From Exophiala sp. HKRS030 (taxonomy: Eukaryota; Ascomycota; Eurotiomycetes; Chaetothyriales; Herpotrichiellaceae), in contig JAHWDD010000009.1 of NCBI GenBank assembly GCA_023897205.1, forward strand, positions 682,001-746,000: a stretch of 64,000 nucleotides of DNA, in the 5' to 3' direction. Of this stretch, positions 55,986 to 64,000 are shown one piece after another. The notes below the pieces were generated by a model, which saw only the letters and a program-made list of their open reading frames with translations, was not told the origin of the DNA and did no database searches. A program made the translations under genes and the position numbers. How positions within the stretch are numbered: position 1 is the first letter of the stretch; each line of letters begins with the position of its first letter.

Positions 55986-58967
55986 ATGGCAACTGTCAAC
56001 AGACCAACTGATACCGCCCAAAAGGACAAGGACGTCAACCAAAAGCTTCAGCTGTACGGCATCTTCGAGGCCTTCTCCAAGGGCAAAGTTCCCTCCAACA
56101 AGCAGATCGATGTCGCCCTCAACAGTGCCCTCGAGTCCAAAGCCTTCTCATCTCCCTCCGCAAGACTTTCCGAAGAGGGTCGCGCCTTGGTGGCAGATTT
56201 GAAGGAGGTCATTCGTCAGGCCAAACACCTGTTGTTGTCCAAGAACCAGGGTGATTTGATCCAAGAATTCGTTTGGGATAGCCAACACCTCGATGGCGGC
56301 AACGCTACCCTACCCAATGCTCCTACCGACAAGGCCACTGCACAGCAACATGGCAATGAAGCTCTCGAAGGTCTCAAGACACTCGGACGTCTTCTGCTCT
56401 CCAACGGTCAATTCCGCAAGTTGTTGAGTGATGCAACTGTCCTCGCCCGCGACATGGCAGGCGATGCTGCCACCAAGGCTGCAAACACCGTCAATCCCTC
56501 CCAAGATCGACTGAACCAGATTGATCAGCCAGCCGAGGACAACACCTGGCACGATGTCCCCGACCTTTCCCGAGACAACCTAAGGAACCAAGCCCGCTCC
56601 GCATACGACAAGAACAAGCCGTTTAGCCGTGAAGAGGCCAAGGGGGCTGTGTCGGAAGGTCTCGAGACCGCTCAACAACACCCTTCAGATGACCCACGTG
56701 ACGCTGGACGTGCTGGTCTGTCCAATGCTGCAGCGAACCTGCAGAACCAGGCTAGTCAGAATGTGCCAGAGGAGAACAAGGAAAACGCACAAAAGGCCAA
56801 GGACGCTGCTGTCCAGCGCACCAAGAATTATATGAACCAGAAGATGCCTCAAGAGCGTCGCGAGCAGACAATCTGGCGCTTGAAGAAGATGATTGCTGAG
56901 ATCCAGGGTCATTCAGACTGTGAGCCTAACATCATAACTACATGAAACGCCTCGACTGACATCTACTTAGACCAACAAGCAATCGGAACTTTGCTTTCAC
57001 TGGCTGAAACTTATGGTGGCCATTCTAAGAACGTGGCTCAACAGAGCCAAGGGACGGTCAAAGGTGCACATGATGACAATAACTTACAGCGCGCTGAAGC
57101 TAACCTCAAGGTATGTCTAGGTTTCCTTAATGACAACAAGTCGATGCTGACAAACTTGAAGACTTTGATTGAACGCTTTGCCAACTCCACCAGCACTGAT
57201 GACTTTTTCGACGCTCTCAACGACATCTACCGCGATGCCGACCAAGACCCCGAGCTCAAGGGCTGGTTCAAGCGAATGGACAAGTTCATTCGTCGCTGCC
57301 TGCAAGAACAAGGCTTTATCCTGCAGGACAGTTCGAATGCTGAATGGAACCAGTTGTATGACCAAGGCCATCATCTATTCCGTGAGCGCTACCGAGAACA
57401 TACCGATCGTCTCCTGGATGAGGTCAAGTTCATTGGCAACCAGTTCGACGAAGACCCGCAGAACCAAGCTTTCGGCAATGCCGTTCAGAAATTGTTCTTG
57501 GACTTGGGTAACGACGAGAACGGAAAGGCCACTTTCAAGCCACACCTGATCAAGGACTTGACCGATGTCATCATCCCTGCCATCTTCGAGAATACACGCT
57601 ATGTGCCTATCCCACGCATCGAAGTCTCCGACCCACAGATCGATGCCGTTGTTGAAAACTTGGTCATCGAGACTGACAACCTATTCCCGAACAGTCTCGA
57701 ATTCGGCAGTGACAATTACTTCCGCATGGGTCGCAAGGGCTCAAGCGGCCGGAGAGATAACAAGATCATGATTGCAGGTTCTGGAGTGCAAATGGACCTG
57801 CGTGATGTTGCCTATTACATCAAGAGGAAGCAAGGATTTCCCTCTATCACTGACAAGGGTGTCATGGATATCTTCCTTGGTGGAGAGGGGTTCGGCTTCA
57901 AGCTTGCCGCTAGAAACGCGCAAAAGAATGATCGTACCCATTTCGTCGCCGTCGACAAGGTTGATGTTACCATCAAGAACTTGAATGTCAAGATCAAGCA
58001 ATCCAACCACAAGCTTCTCTTCAAGATCGCGAAGCCATTGGTACTCAAGGTCATGCGACCCGTCATTCAAAAGGTTCTCGAAAAGCAGATCAAGGACGCG
58101 TTCGAGAGGGCAGATGCATTCGCATACTCAGTCCACCAAGATGCCCTAAAGGCAAAGGAGGCGGCCAAGGACGATCCTGAGAATGCTGGCAACATCTTCC
58201 AGACCTATTTCAACTCGTACCAGAACTTGATGACCCAGAAGAAGGAGAAGGCTCAGCAAAAGGTTTCGCAGACCAATGTCAATATTGCAATGACTAAAGA
58301 AGACTCCATGTTCAAAAACATCTCGTTGCCAGGTGGTATCTCGACCAAGGCCACCGAGTACAAACAGCTCGCGGCGAAAGGCGACCGATGGGAATCTCCC
58401 GTCTTCGCCATTGGCAGTGCGAAGGCATCTTCAGACATTCCCAAGCTGCGAGAAGTCACTCGCAAACCACATGGTACTTCTCGAGCTAGAATTCAAGGCG
58501 GTAACCACCCTAACAGCGCTTCCGACTTTTCATCTGGCACTACCGGTGGTGCAGGTGTTGGATATGGCACCACGGGCGCAGGTGTAGGATACGGCACCAC
58601 GGGCGCAGGTGTAGGATACGGCACCACAGGCGCAGGTGCAGGATACGGCACCACAGGCGCAGGTGCAGGATACGGCACCACAGGCGCAGGTACAGGATAC
58701 GGTACCACTGGCACAAGTGGTCTGACGGGTGCGACTGGTACTACTGGCATGACTGGAAACACTGGTATGGCCGGCACTGGCACTGGTCTCGGTGGTGCTC
58801 CAGGTTCTGATGGCACTCGCTTGCCAGTTGCTGGCGGCCCTGCTGCTTCTGGATTCAGCAACCAACTCGATCAAGCATTTGACCCCCGAAAAGATGTTAC
58901 GAACGGTGCGGCCGGCGTTACCAACGGCAGTGCCAACAAGACCTACTACGATGGTGTCACTAAGTAA
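55986..58967 (+). CDS. DUF5923/DUF4449 (BPI/TULIP-like) lipid-binding-type protein
   Basis: Exons 55986-56919, 56971-57110 and 57162-58967 give 959 aa. Intron 1 (51 nt, GTGAGC donor) is certain. Intron 2 (57111-57161, 51 nt, GTATGT donor, CTGAC branch) is in frame and stop-free but likely real, because removing it gives a clean NLKTLIERFAN. Residues 1-310 match DUF5923 (QLYGIFEAFSKGKVPSNKQIDVALNS, GRLLLSNGQFRKLLSDATVL). The middle contains the DUF4449 region (VDVTIKNLNVKIKQSNHKLLFKIAKPLVLKVMRPV), related to BPI/TULIP lipid-binding folds. The C-terminus holds a Gly/Thr tandem repeat (GTTGAGVGY). Lipid transfer at membranes is plausible by fold; the exact role is unknown. Confidence 0.82.
58566..58700 (+). 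repeat. 27-bp in-frame tandem repeat (5 units)
   Basis: Five 27-bp units (58566, 58593, 58620, 58647, 58674) encode GTTGAGVGY or close variants (GTTGAGAGY, GTTGAGTGY), preceded by a degenerate 30-bp unit from 58536. The codon-preserving array probably expands and contracts between strains. Confidence 0.95.
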
Positions 58968-59525
58968 AGACGCAGAAATGGTTGACTGATTCATGGATTG
59001 GAAAGACCAAAATCTTGATGGCGTTGGCAATTGCTCGATACCCTTTTAGTTGGTGGATTTATGTATTGTTGGCTGGGATGTGCTGGTAATGGAAGGTGAC
59101 TGGGGTGGAAAGGCACAAAGGAACACAAACTCATTAAGTACTCTGCTGGAACACAGACAGACAGTATATGTAGATAAGAAAATACTTCATGAAACACTTC
59201 TATTGCTTCTGCAGGAACATTTACTGAGAGGATCTCTCATCACTCCTTCTATCCCGTACTGTAGCCTGGCACTTTATATGACGTTATCATTGCCTGCTAC
59301 TCTGACGCGCGTGACGCGGTAAACGGCGTGTCATTTAAAGTGGCGCCTTGTATCCGTACTCCTGATAGACGCGATTTTTGATCGGGCCCGGCAACCAGCC
59401 TCGCCTTTTGCTTCTGGTGATTTGGTCTATCTTCGAATGTGTTCTTGCGTTTATTAACCACAGTACACACAGTACAGTTTGTTTAATGCATTTTCGTGCA
59501 CGCCTTCCCAGTCTTCCTTGTTATT
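58968..59525. other. Intergenic, no gene seen
   Basis: 558 bp between two same-strand genes; no coding frame of note. It holds the 3' flank of the DUF4449 gene and the promoter of the next gene. Confidence 0.6.
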
Positions 59526-61361
59526 ATGCCTCTGGCCAGGGCCAAAGTGCCCGAGTATCCCAGGCCGGTGTCTCGAGTTCCTGTCGATGATATTCCTATC
59601 TGTGCCGATACCATAGTCTATTATGATGAACAATCCAACGAAGAAATAGACAGCGAGCAAAGAGCTGCCAAAAAGCGACGTATCCAGAACTTTGCAACGT
59701 CCTACCTTCGAGGCGAGCCGATATTCATAGCCTCTGCACAATTGAATGGACCATTCGGGAAAGATTGGCGTAATCCATGGATGAAGAGGAGAAAGAGTAC
59801 AACACGAACACGAAGTACGAAGAGGTTCCGGCCTGATGCTGCTGTGGATCCTTCGCTGCAGGTAGACAGGTCCTCATTATCACGCCAAATGCCTCTGACA
59901 AAAACGACGATGCTGGACCCTCCCAAACCGCAGCCGAGTAAAACCGGGCTCGATAAACAATCCCGTGCGAGAGGAGATCGGCGGACGTCTCAAAGATATA
60001 GCCAGGAGGATTGCAACGAGATTCGCAAGGTGGAAGACTGGCTCAGGACAAGCAGTTTTTATGAGAAGGCAGCAGATAGGCCCATTCTTTCTCCATCGCC
60101 AGCAGTCCATTCCGGACCCAAACCACCTCCGCAGAAGACGAAGAAATGGGAACCTGCGCCTATACCATTCCACCTGTCCGAAGTTGCCTATACGGCGTCT
60201 AGCTTTGCCAAACTCGATGATGTGGAACTACACAACTTCTGGCCACCGTTGGATCAGGTTCAGCACAGTCAGGCAACATCATCTTGGATACCAGACAAGA
60301 AGTCTCCGAAGATATCTTCACCGTCGATTACAGCATTTTGGCCACCTGTTCAACAGGCACACGCCCAACCACAACATATCGCTAGCACAAACCTCTCGAA
60401 TGGCGAGAACTCAAGACAGCACAATCTAGTTGGAAAGTCACCGCCCCCTCGCCATAGGCCAGAAACGCATAGTTCAGAGGGTGTAATGAAGTCCAATACA
60501 CTTTCAACATCTCTTCATACCGCACTTGAACGGCCACCATCTCATGCCCATGATTCTAAGCTTCCTGCATTATCATCAGCATCAAGCAAATTTAAACATA
60601 CAGACGACCTTCCTTCTGCGCAGATACAGATACAGCCTGCTTTACACTCGGTGCCTTCCAACTTATCGAGCAACATCCAAATTTTTACCGCCGCACCAGA
60701 TCACCAGAAAACCTCAGTCCAAGAACAGAAGGAACCACAACATGCAGATGAAGAGGCTGTAAAGATGGAAGAGGAGAATCCTAACGACCGGCTGAAGTCT
60801 CCGCTCGGCACCCCAACACGGTCGGGCGGTCGCAACAAAGTCATCCCAGCCGAGAGCCAGTCTCCTGTGCATAAAGTGACGAAATCTATCACAAAGAAAA
60901 AACGAACAACGTTTGTCACTGAGGAGCGATCCTCAGGTTCATCTCAAGGATCGATAAAGATGGCCATGAAAGTTGCAAAACCATCGGCCCTCAATCAGGA
61001 TAAAACCACCAAGATCCAATCGGGTGCGAATGCCGACAGTGAAGAAAGCCCTAGAGATAATGTAACGGAAATGTTGTCGCCCCCTCCAGAGAAGCCTATC
61101 CGTGGCATGTCGGAGCGGAAAGGTATACTCAAGTCTTCACTTGTGACTTCTACGGAAGCGGTGGCTTCCATAACGTCTGACGCCCAAATCTTTACCAACC
61201 AAGATGCGCAGCGACCGGCGAAGCTCAAAGCTATTGAAAGTGCGACATCGAGGCTAAAGGATGACGATTTTGACGTTGAGGGTGCAATAGATGATCTGGG
61301 AAGTTTCCTGGGGACATGGGATCAGCAACAAGAAGCCGTGGGCTTGAAAGCATCTGGTTAA
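59526..61361 (+). CDS. Fungal protein of unknown function, probably nuclear
   Basis: Intronless, 611 aa from the ATG at 59526 (MPLARAKVPEYPRPV). The best-conserved-looking part is the first 90 residues: VPVDDIPICADTIVYYDE, then AAKKRRIQNFATSYLRGEPIFIASAQLNGPF and WRNPW, a block I recognise from other fungal hypothetical proteins but cannot name. The rest is Ser/Pro/Gln-rich and disordered. It contains two FWPP motifs (HNFWPPLDQ, TAFWPPVQQ), which may be short linear interaction motifs, and several basic patches (KKRRIQ, KKKRTT) that look like NLSs. The C-terminus ends in a small acidic-aromatic segment (DDFDVEGAIDDLGSFLGTWD), which may be a binding helix. No enzymatic motif is seen. Confidence 0.75.
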   Translation: MPLARAKVPEYPRPVSRVPVDDIPICADTIVYYDEQSNEEIDSEQRAAKKRRIQNFATSYLRGEPIFIASAQLNGPFGKDWRNPWMKRRKSTTRTRSTKRFRPDAAVDPSLQVDRSSLSRQMPLTKTTMLDPPKPQPSKTGLDKQSRARGDRRTSQRYSQEDCNEIRKVEDWLRTSSFYEKAADRPILSPSPAVHSGPKPPPQKTKKWEPAPIPFHLSEVAYTASSFAKLDDVELHNFWPPLDQVQHSQATSSWIPDKKSPKISSPSITAFWPPVQQAHAQPQHIASTNLSNGENSRQHNLVGKSPPPRHRPETHSSEGVMKSNTLSTSLHTALERPPSHAHDSKLPALSSASSKFKHTDDLPSAQIQIQPALHSVPSNLSSNIQIFTAAPDHQKTSVQEQKEPQHADEEAVKMEEENPNDRLKSPLGTPTRSGGRNKVIPAESQSPVHKVTKSITKKKRTTFVTEERSSGSSQGSIKMAMKVAKPSALNQDKTTKIQSGANADSEESPRDNVTEMLSPPPEKPIRGMSERKGILKSSLVTSTEAVASITSDAQIFTNQDAQRPAKLKAIESATSRLKDDDFDVEGAIDDLGSFLGTWDQQQEAVGLKASG

Positions 61362-61825
61362 CTAGATATGTAAACCGAACTCAATGGTTGGAAAGTCTGA
61401 TTGATCATAAATAGTTGCAGGGCAGTGAGGAATGTTTTGTTCGACGTCTGTTAAGTGATCTGTAGGTACAGAGATTATTGCGAGATTGTTCAATATAAAT
61501 CGACAGCCTTGTCTAATTGCGTCATTCAGCCTTGTACTTCGTACAGCAGCGAGAATCGTGTCTTGGAAACCTGATTCCGATGGGCCGCATCCGCATCCGC
61601 ATCCGCAGTCGGAACGGACGAAGCGCGTCCATCTCAAGAGTGGTTTGTGGGAGACCTCCATCTTATTGCTTTCTCTCATTCGGCATACTCAGACACAAAT
61701 ACTCACCTTGGTCTCTTCATCTCACTCGTTCTCACTTATTCCCCTTCTTCCTGTGGTTTCGAATTCGTTTATTCAACGGATGAATTAATATACAAACCAT
61801 TGCCCGCGCATGCGGGAGACGAGAC
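61362..61825. other. Intergenic, no gene seen
   Basis: 464 bp between two same-strand genes; no convincing coding frame. It contains a short CCGCAT repeat (about 61585-61605). Confidence 0.6.
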
Positions 61826-64000
61826 ATGGTCTCCGTCGAATCTACCCTGACTCAGACGGCAATATCTGGAGTAGCCTCAGTGTCAGCGGAGTTGACTTCA
61901 GCAGGGTTGGAAACCGCCGCAGCCAATGCTACCTCCTTCTTTGGATCGGCTTCCTCAAAGGACTTCCTTCGTGCCCCGCTACACCTCGCTTCCCACCTCG
62001 AGCGATCCTTTATCAATCTCTGGAACACATTCAAGGTAGAGAGTTTGGGTCGACATACCTTCTTCGGACCCGGGGCTGTGAGACAGGCAGCTGACACAGG
62101 AGCACAAGTCATGGCCGACGCAGCTGCAAATGCCGGCACAGCGCAGGCCCTGGGTGGAACAGCGCCCGCGGGTTGGGCAGCCTTCTTCGCAGAAGCATTT
62201 CAAGCCAGTACATTCAAGAGCTATTGGGGCATGCTACACTACATAACCTCTAGGTGGGCTTTTACGGTCCTTGCCCTGGCCCTCATACTCAACCGGATTG
62301 GGGTCTACGGCGCCGCCAGGCAGCGCATTTATCTGGATTGGCCAAAGAGACTGGCCCTTCGAATCGTGCCTATACTACTCTTCATTTCACAAATACATCA
62401 ACTTCTGCAGGCAATTCGATGCCAGACCTCACCCGACTTCTCGCTCTACCGGCATGGGAATAACAGTATGTACAGTCTGCTGGATTGGTCAAAAGATGGT
62501 GGTGCCCTGCATACCGTGAGCTCGGCTGTCTTGTTCGGATCTACAGATGCTAGTGCTTGTGCTGCTGTAGGCCTGAGCAGGCCATCTGCGGATGTGCGCG
62601 CACCTCGAGGTTCCTTCTCCCTCCTGTGGCCATCCTTCCTACGTTTGAGCCTGTCTAACATCGTGGAGAGTTTGTCTTGTTCACTGCAACAGATCCCTGC
62701 CACGACGGAGGTCGGTATGACTGTGTTCGAACACTCTCTGGCATTTGCAGAAGCAGAGACGGCATTGTCACATACCCTTGGTTTAGGTCCGTTTGGCTCG
62801 TCAAAACCCTCCGACGCCAGCTCTTCAAACATGACTACACCCAATTCTCAGCCTACAATACCAGCCTCAGGCACCCTTCTTGCCTTGGCTGATGCCACTG
62901 CGTCCCTGACTGGCCCTCACATTCTGGATCGGGTGAATGTGCCAGTAGAAGTTCTACTGGTAACGTTGCTCTCGTGTGGCAACTCTTTGACATCTCATGT
63001 GCTTGCTGTTATGGGCAAGCAGCGTCAATGGCGTCTAGTCAACACCGGGATCTGGGGCATGGCTTTTATGTCCTCGTTTGTCTGGGGTCTTTTCAGTACA
63101 AGCACGATGGTCAGAGGTGGCGATGATGTCGACGACCGCCCAGTCAGCAGCTTATTACATTTCCCAACGGTGGCTATTGTCGGGTTCCTTCCACACATGG
63201 CTATCCTGTTGGGTATCGGCATCTGTTTCATCATCTATCTTGTTGCACTCACTTTCACGGCAGTATCACTGGGGACAAACCCCCGAATTCCACAACCCAC
63301 CAGTCTCAAAGAGCGATTCAGCATTGCACATGACAATCTCCAAGCAGCTATTCAGACCAGAGGCATCCATATCCGTTGGTATGAGGACTTTTACACGGCC
63401 CTCCTTCGGGTCGGTTTCGCGGCTTTGACCGCCGCCTCAGAATCTGTTTTCCTCAACGAAGGCAGAGCCGTTGAAGTACGGCAATTCACTTGGATTGAGG
63501 AAGACAGACTGGATGAATTTGAAGGTGCCAGAGATGAGAAGTCGGGAACTTCAATAGGTCAGCAATTTCAGATACTTGAAGAATATGGCCTTCCATCCTC
63601 GACCCCTGGAGGTATGGACAAAGGTGGCGTCTGGGAATCTGGGTATTTTAAAGAGCGCAAGTTCGACAGAAAGGAGGGTGAGCTCGAAGCCAAAGACTCT
63701 TTTGTTTACCCCACCCCTCGAAACGGTGGAGTTGGCGCCGTACAGCGTACTACTCGATTCTATTTGTTGATGATTTATCTTCGAGGGATTCTCTTCTTGA
63801 TTGCGGGTTATGTTGGGTTCGGTGCTGGAGTCTTGCTTGATTCTTTTGGGATTACCGGTCGACCTCGTTGGCTCAGGAGATTGGTCGGTCGGTCACTCAA
63901 GAAGATGCACGATGAACGCAACAGTAACGGGAGAGGGCGTATGCTCGACTTTTGGTTGATTGCGGAGGATGGAAAGTTGACGGTACCCCTCACGGACGAC
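61826..64000 (+). CDS. Partial multi-pass membrane protein of unknown function (3' end off window)
   Basis: An unbroken frame of 725 codons from the ATG at 61826 to the window edge, with no stop, so the gene continues beyond. The N-terminus (1-110) is Ala/Ser-rich and hydrophilic. Hydrophobic segments follow: WAFTVLALALILNRI, LRIVPILLFISQIHQL, VEVLLVTLLSCGNSL, GIWGMAFMSSFVWGLF, MAILLGIGICFIIYLVALTF and a later LLMIYLRGILFLIAGYVGFG. Loops are long, including an acidic cytosolic-type loop (WIEEDRLDEFEGARDEKS). At least six membrane spans are likely. No transporter signature is visible and I do not recognise the family. An intron that keeps the frame cannot be excluded. Confidence 0.7.
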   Translation, partial: MVSVESTLTQTAISGVASVSAELTSAGLETAAANATSFFGSASSKDFLRAPLHLASHLERSFINLWNTFKVESLGRHTFFGPGAVRQAADTGAQVMADAAANAGTAQALGGTAPAGWAAFFAEAFQASTFKSYWGMLHYITSRWAFTVLALALILNRIGVYGAARQRIYLDWPKRLALRIVPILLFISQIHQLLQAIRCQTSPDFSLYRHGNNSMYSLLDWSKDGGALHTVSSAVLFGSTDASACAAVGLSRPSADVRAPRGSFSLLWPSFLRLSLSNIVESLSCSLQQIPATTEVGMTVFEHSLAFAEAETALSHTLGLGPFGSSKPSDASSSNMTTPNSQPTIPASGTLLALADATASLTGPHILDRVNVPVEVLLVTLLSCGNSLTSHVLAVMGKQRQWRLVNTGIWGMAFMSSFVWGLFSTSTMVRGGDDVDDRPVSSLLHFPTVAIVGFLPHMAILLGIGICFIIYLVALTFTAVSLGTNPRIPQPTSLKERFSIAHDNLQAAIQTRGIHIRWYEDFYTALLRVGFAALTAASESVFLNEGRAVEVRQFTWIEEDRLDEFEGARDEKSGTSIGQQFQILEEYGLPSSTPGGMDKGGVWESGYFKERKFDRKEGELEAKDSFVYPTPRNGGVGAVQRTTRFYLLMIYLRGILFLIAGYVGFGAGVLLDSFGITGRPRWLRRLVGRSLKKMHDERNSNGRGRMLDFWLIAEDGKLTVPLTDD

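Noticed and set aside
58566..58700. CRISPR-like array
   Set aside because: Units are directly adjacent without unique spacers and preserve a reading frame in a eukaryotic gene, so this is a coding minisatellite.
58493..58861. Pro/Val repeat frame on the minus strand
   Set aside because: Antisense shadow of the 27-bp tandem repeat in the DUF4449 gene.

Overview
This window is ordinary euchromatic DNA from a filamentous ascomycete (Pezizomycotina). The evidence is short introns (about 50-140 nt) with fungal GTAWGT/GTGAGT donors and CTAAC/CTGAC branch-like sites, genes spaced 0.3-1.8 kb apart on both strands, and fungal-specific families: a PIR cell-wall protein, a Fungal_trans_2 ('tachykinin family') regulator, Nud1/Cdc11, a PEX11C-type protein and a DUF5923/DUF4449 protein. 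Protein style suggests Eurotiomycetes, perhaps near Chaetothyriales; that is an impression, not a placement. Twenty-one protein genes are supported, the last cut by the right edge. No tRNA, rRNA, transposase, CRISPR array or biosynthetic gene cluster was seen.

Layout. 0.7-6 kb: a giant LRR scaffold of the septation initiation network. 7-8.2 kb: a PIR mannoprotein, apparently with a GC-AG intron. 9.4-10.8 kb: an amidohydrolase with an unusual active site. 12.1-13.9 kb: a fungal transcription-factor-like protein. 14.7-15.7 kb (minus): PEX11C-type peroxisome protein. 16.6-17.2 kb: a Pmp3/SNA-type membrane peptide with a PPSY tail, tail-to-tail with triosephosphate isomerase (17.6-18.6 kb, minus). 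20.1-21.2 kb: a protoglobin-type haem protein, followed by the Prp43 helicase (21.7-23.9 kb). 25.4-26.3 kb: a small single-pass membrane protein, then the Trm2 tRNA methyltransferase (26.6-28.6 kb). 28.8-30.3 kb (minus): Arp3, divergent from a taspase-like threonine aspartase (31.3-32.8 kb). 33.2-34.7 kb (minus): TFIIH subunit Tfb4, divergent from the UCS myosin chaperone (36.2-38.8 kb). 40.3-42.9 kb (minus): an organellar PPR-like coiled-coil protein, divergent from a type II membrane glycosyltransferase-like protein (43.3-45.2 kb). 47.1-49.3 kb: Pps1 dual-specificity phosphatase. 50.2-50.7 kb: Tom22. 51.9-54.1 kb (minus): DUF4211 protein. 56-59 kb: DUF5923/DUF4449 TULIP-like protein. 59.5-61.4 kb: a fungal protein of unknown function. 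61.8-64 kb: a partial multi-pass membrane protein.

The genes are mostly housekeeping and do not form one pathway. Several touch related cell biology: cytokinesis and actin (Cdc11, Arp3, the UCS chaperone, perhaps Pps1), mitochondria (Tom22, the PPR-like protein, perhaps Trm2) and RNA processing (Prp43, Trm2). I found no convincing new multi-gene system. The observations most worth following are the protoglobin, the taspase-like enzyme with an NLS-like linker, the altered amidohydrolase active site, three in-frame stop-free introns, and a recurring intergenic ACTCCGTA/TACGGAGT motif, together with short GTAC-rich palindromes, that sits outside the genes.
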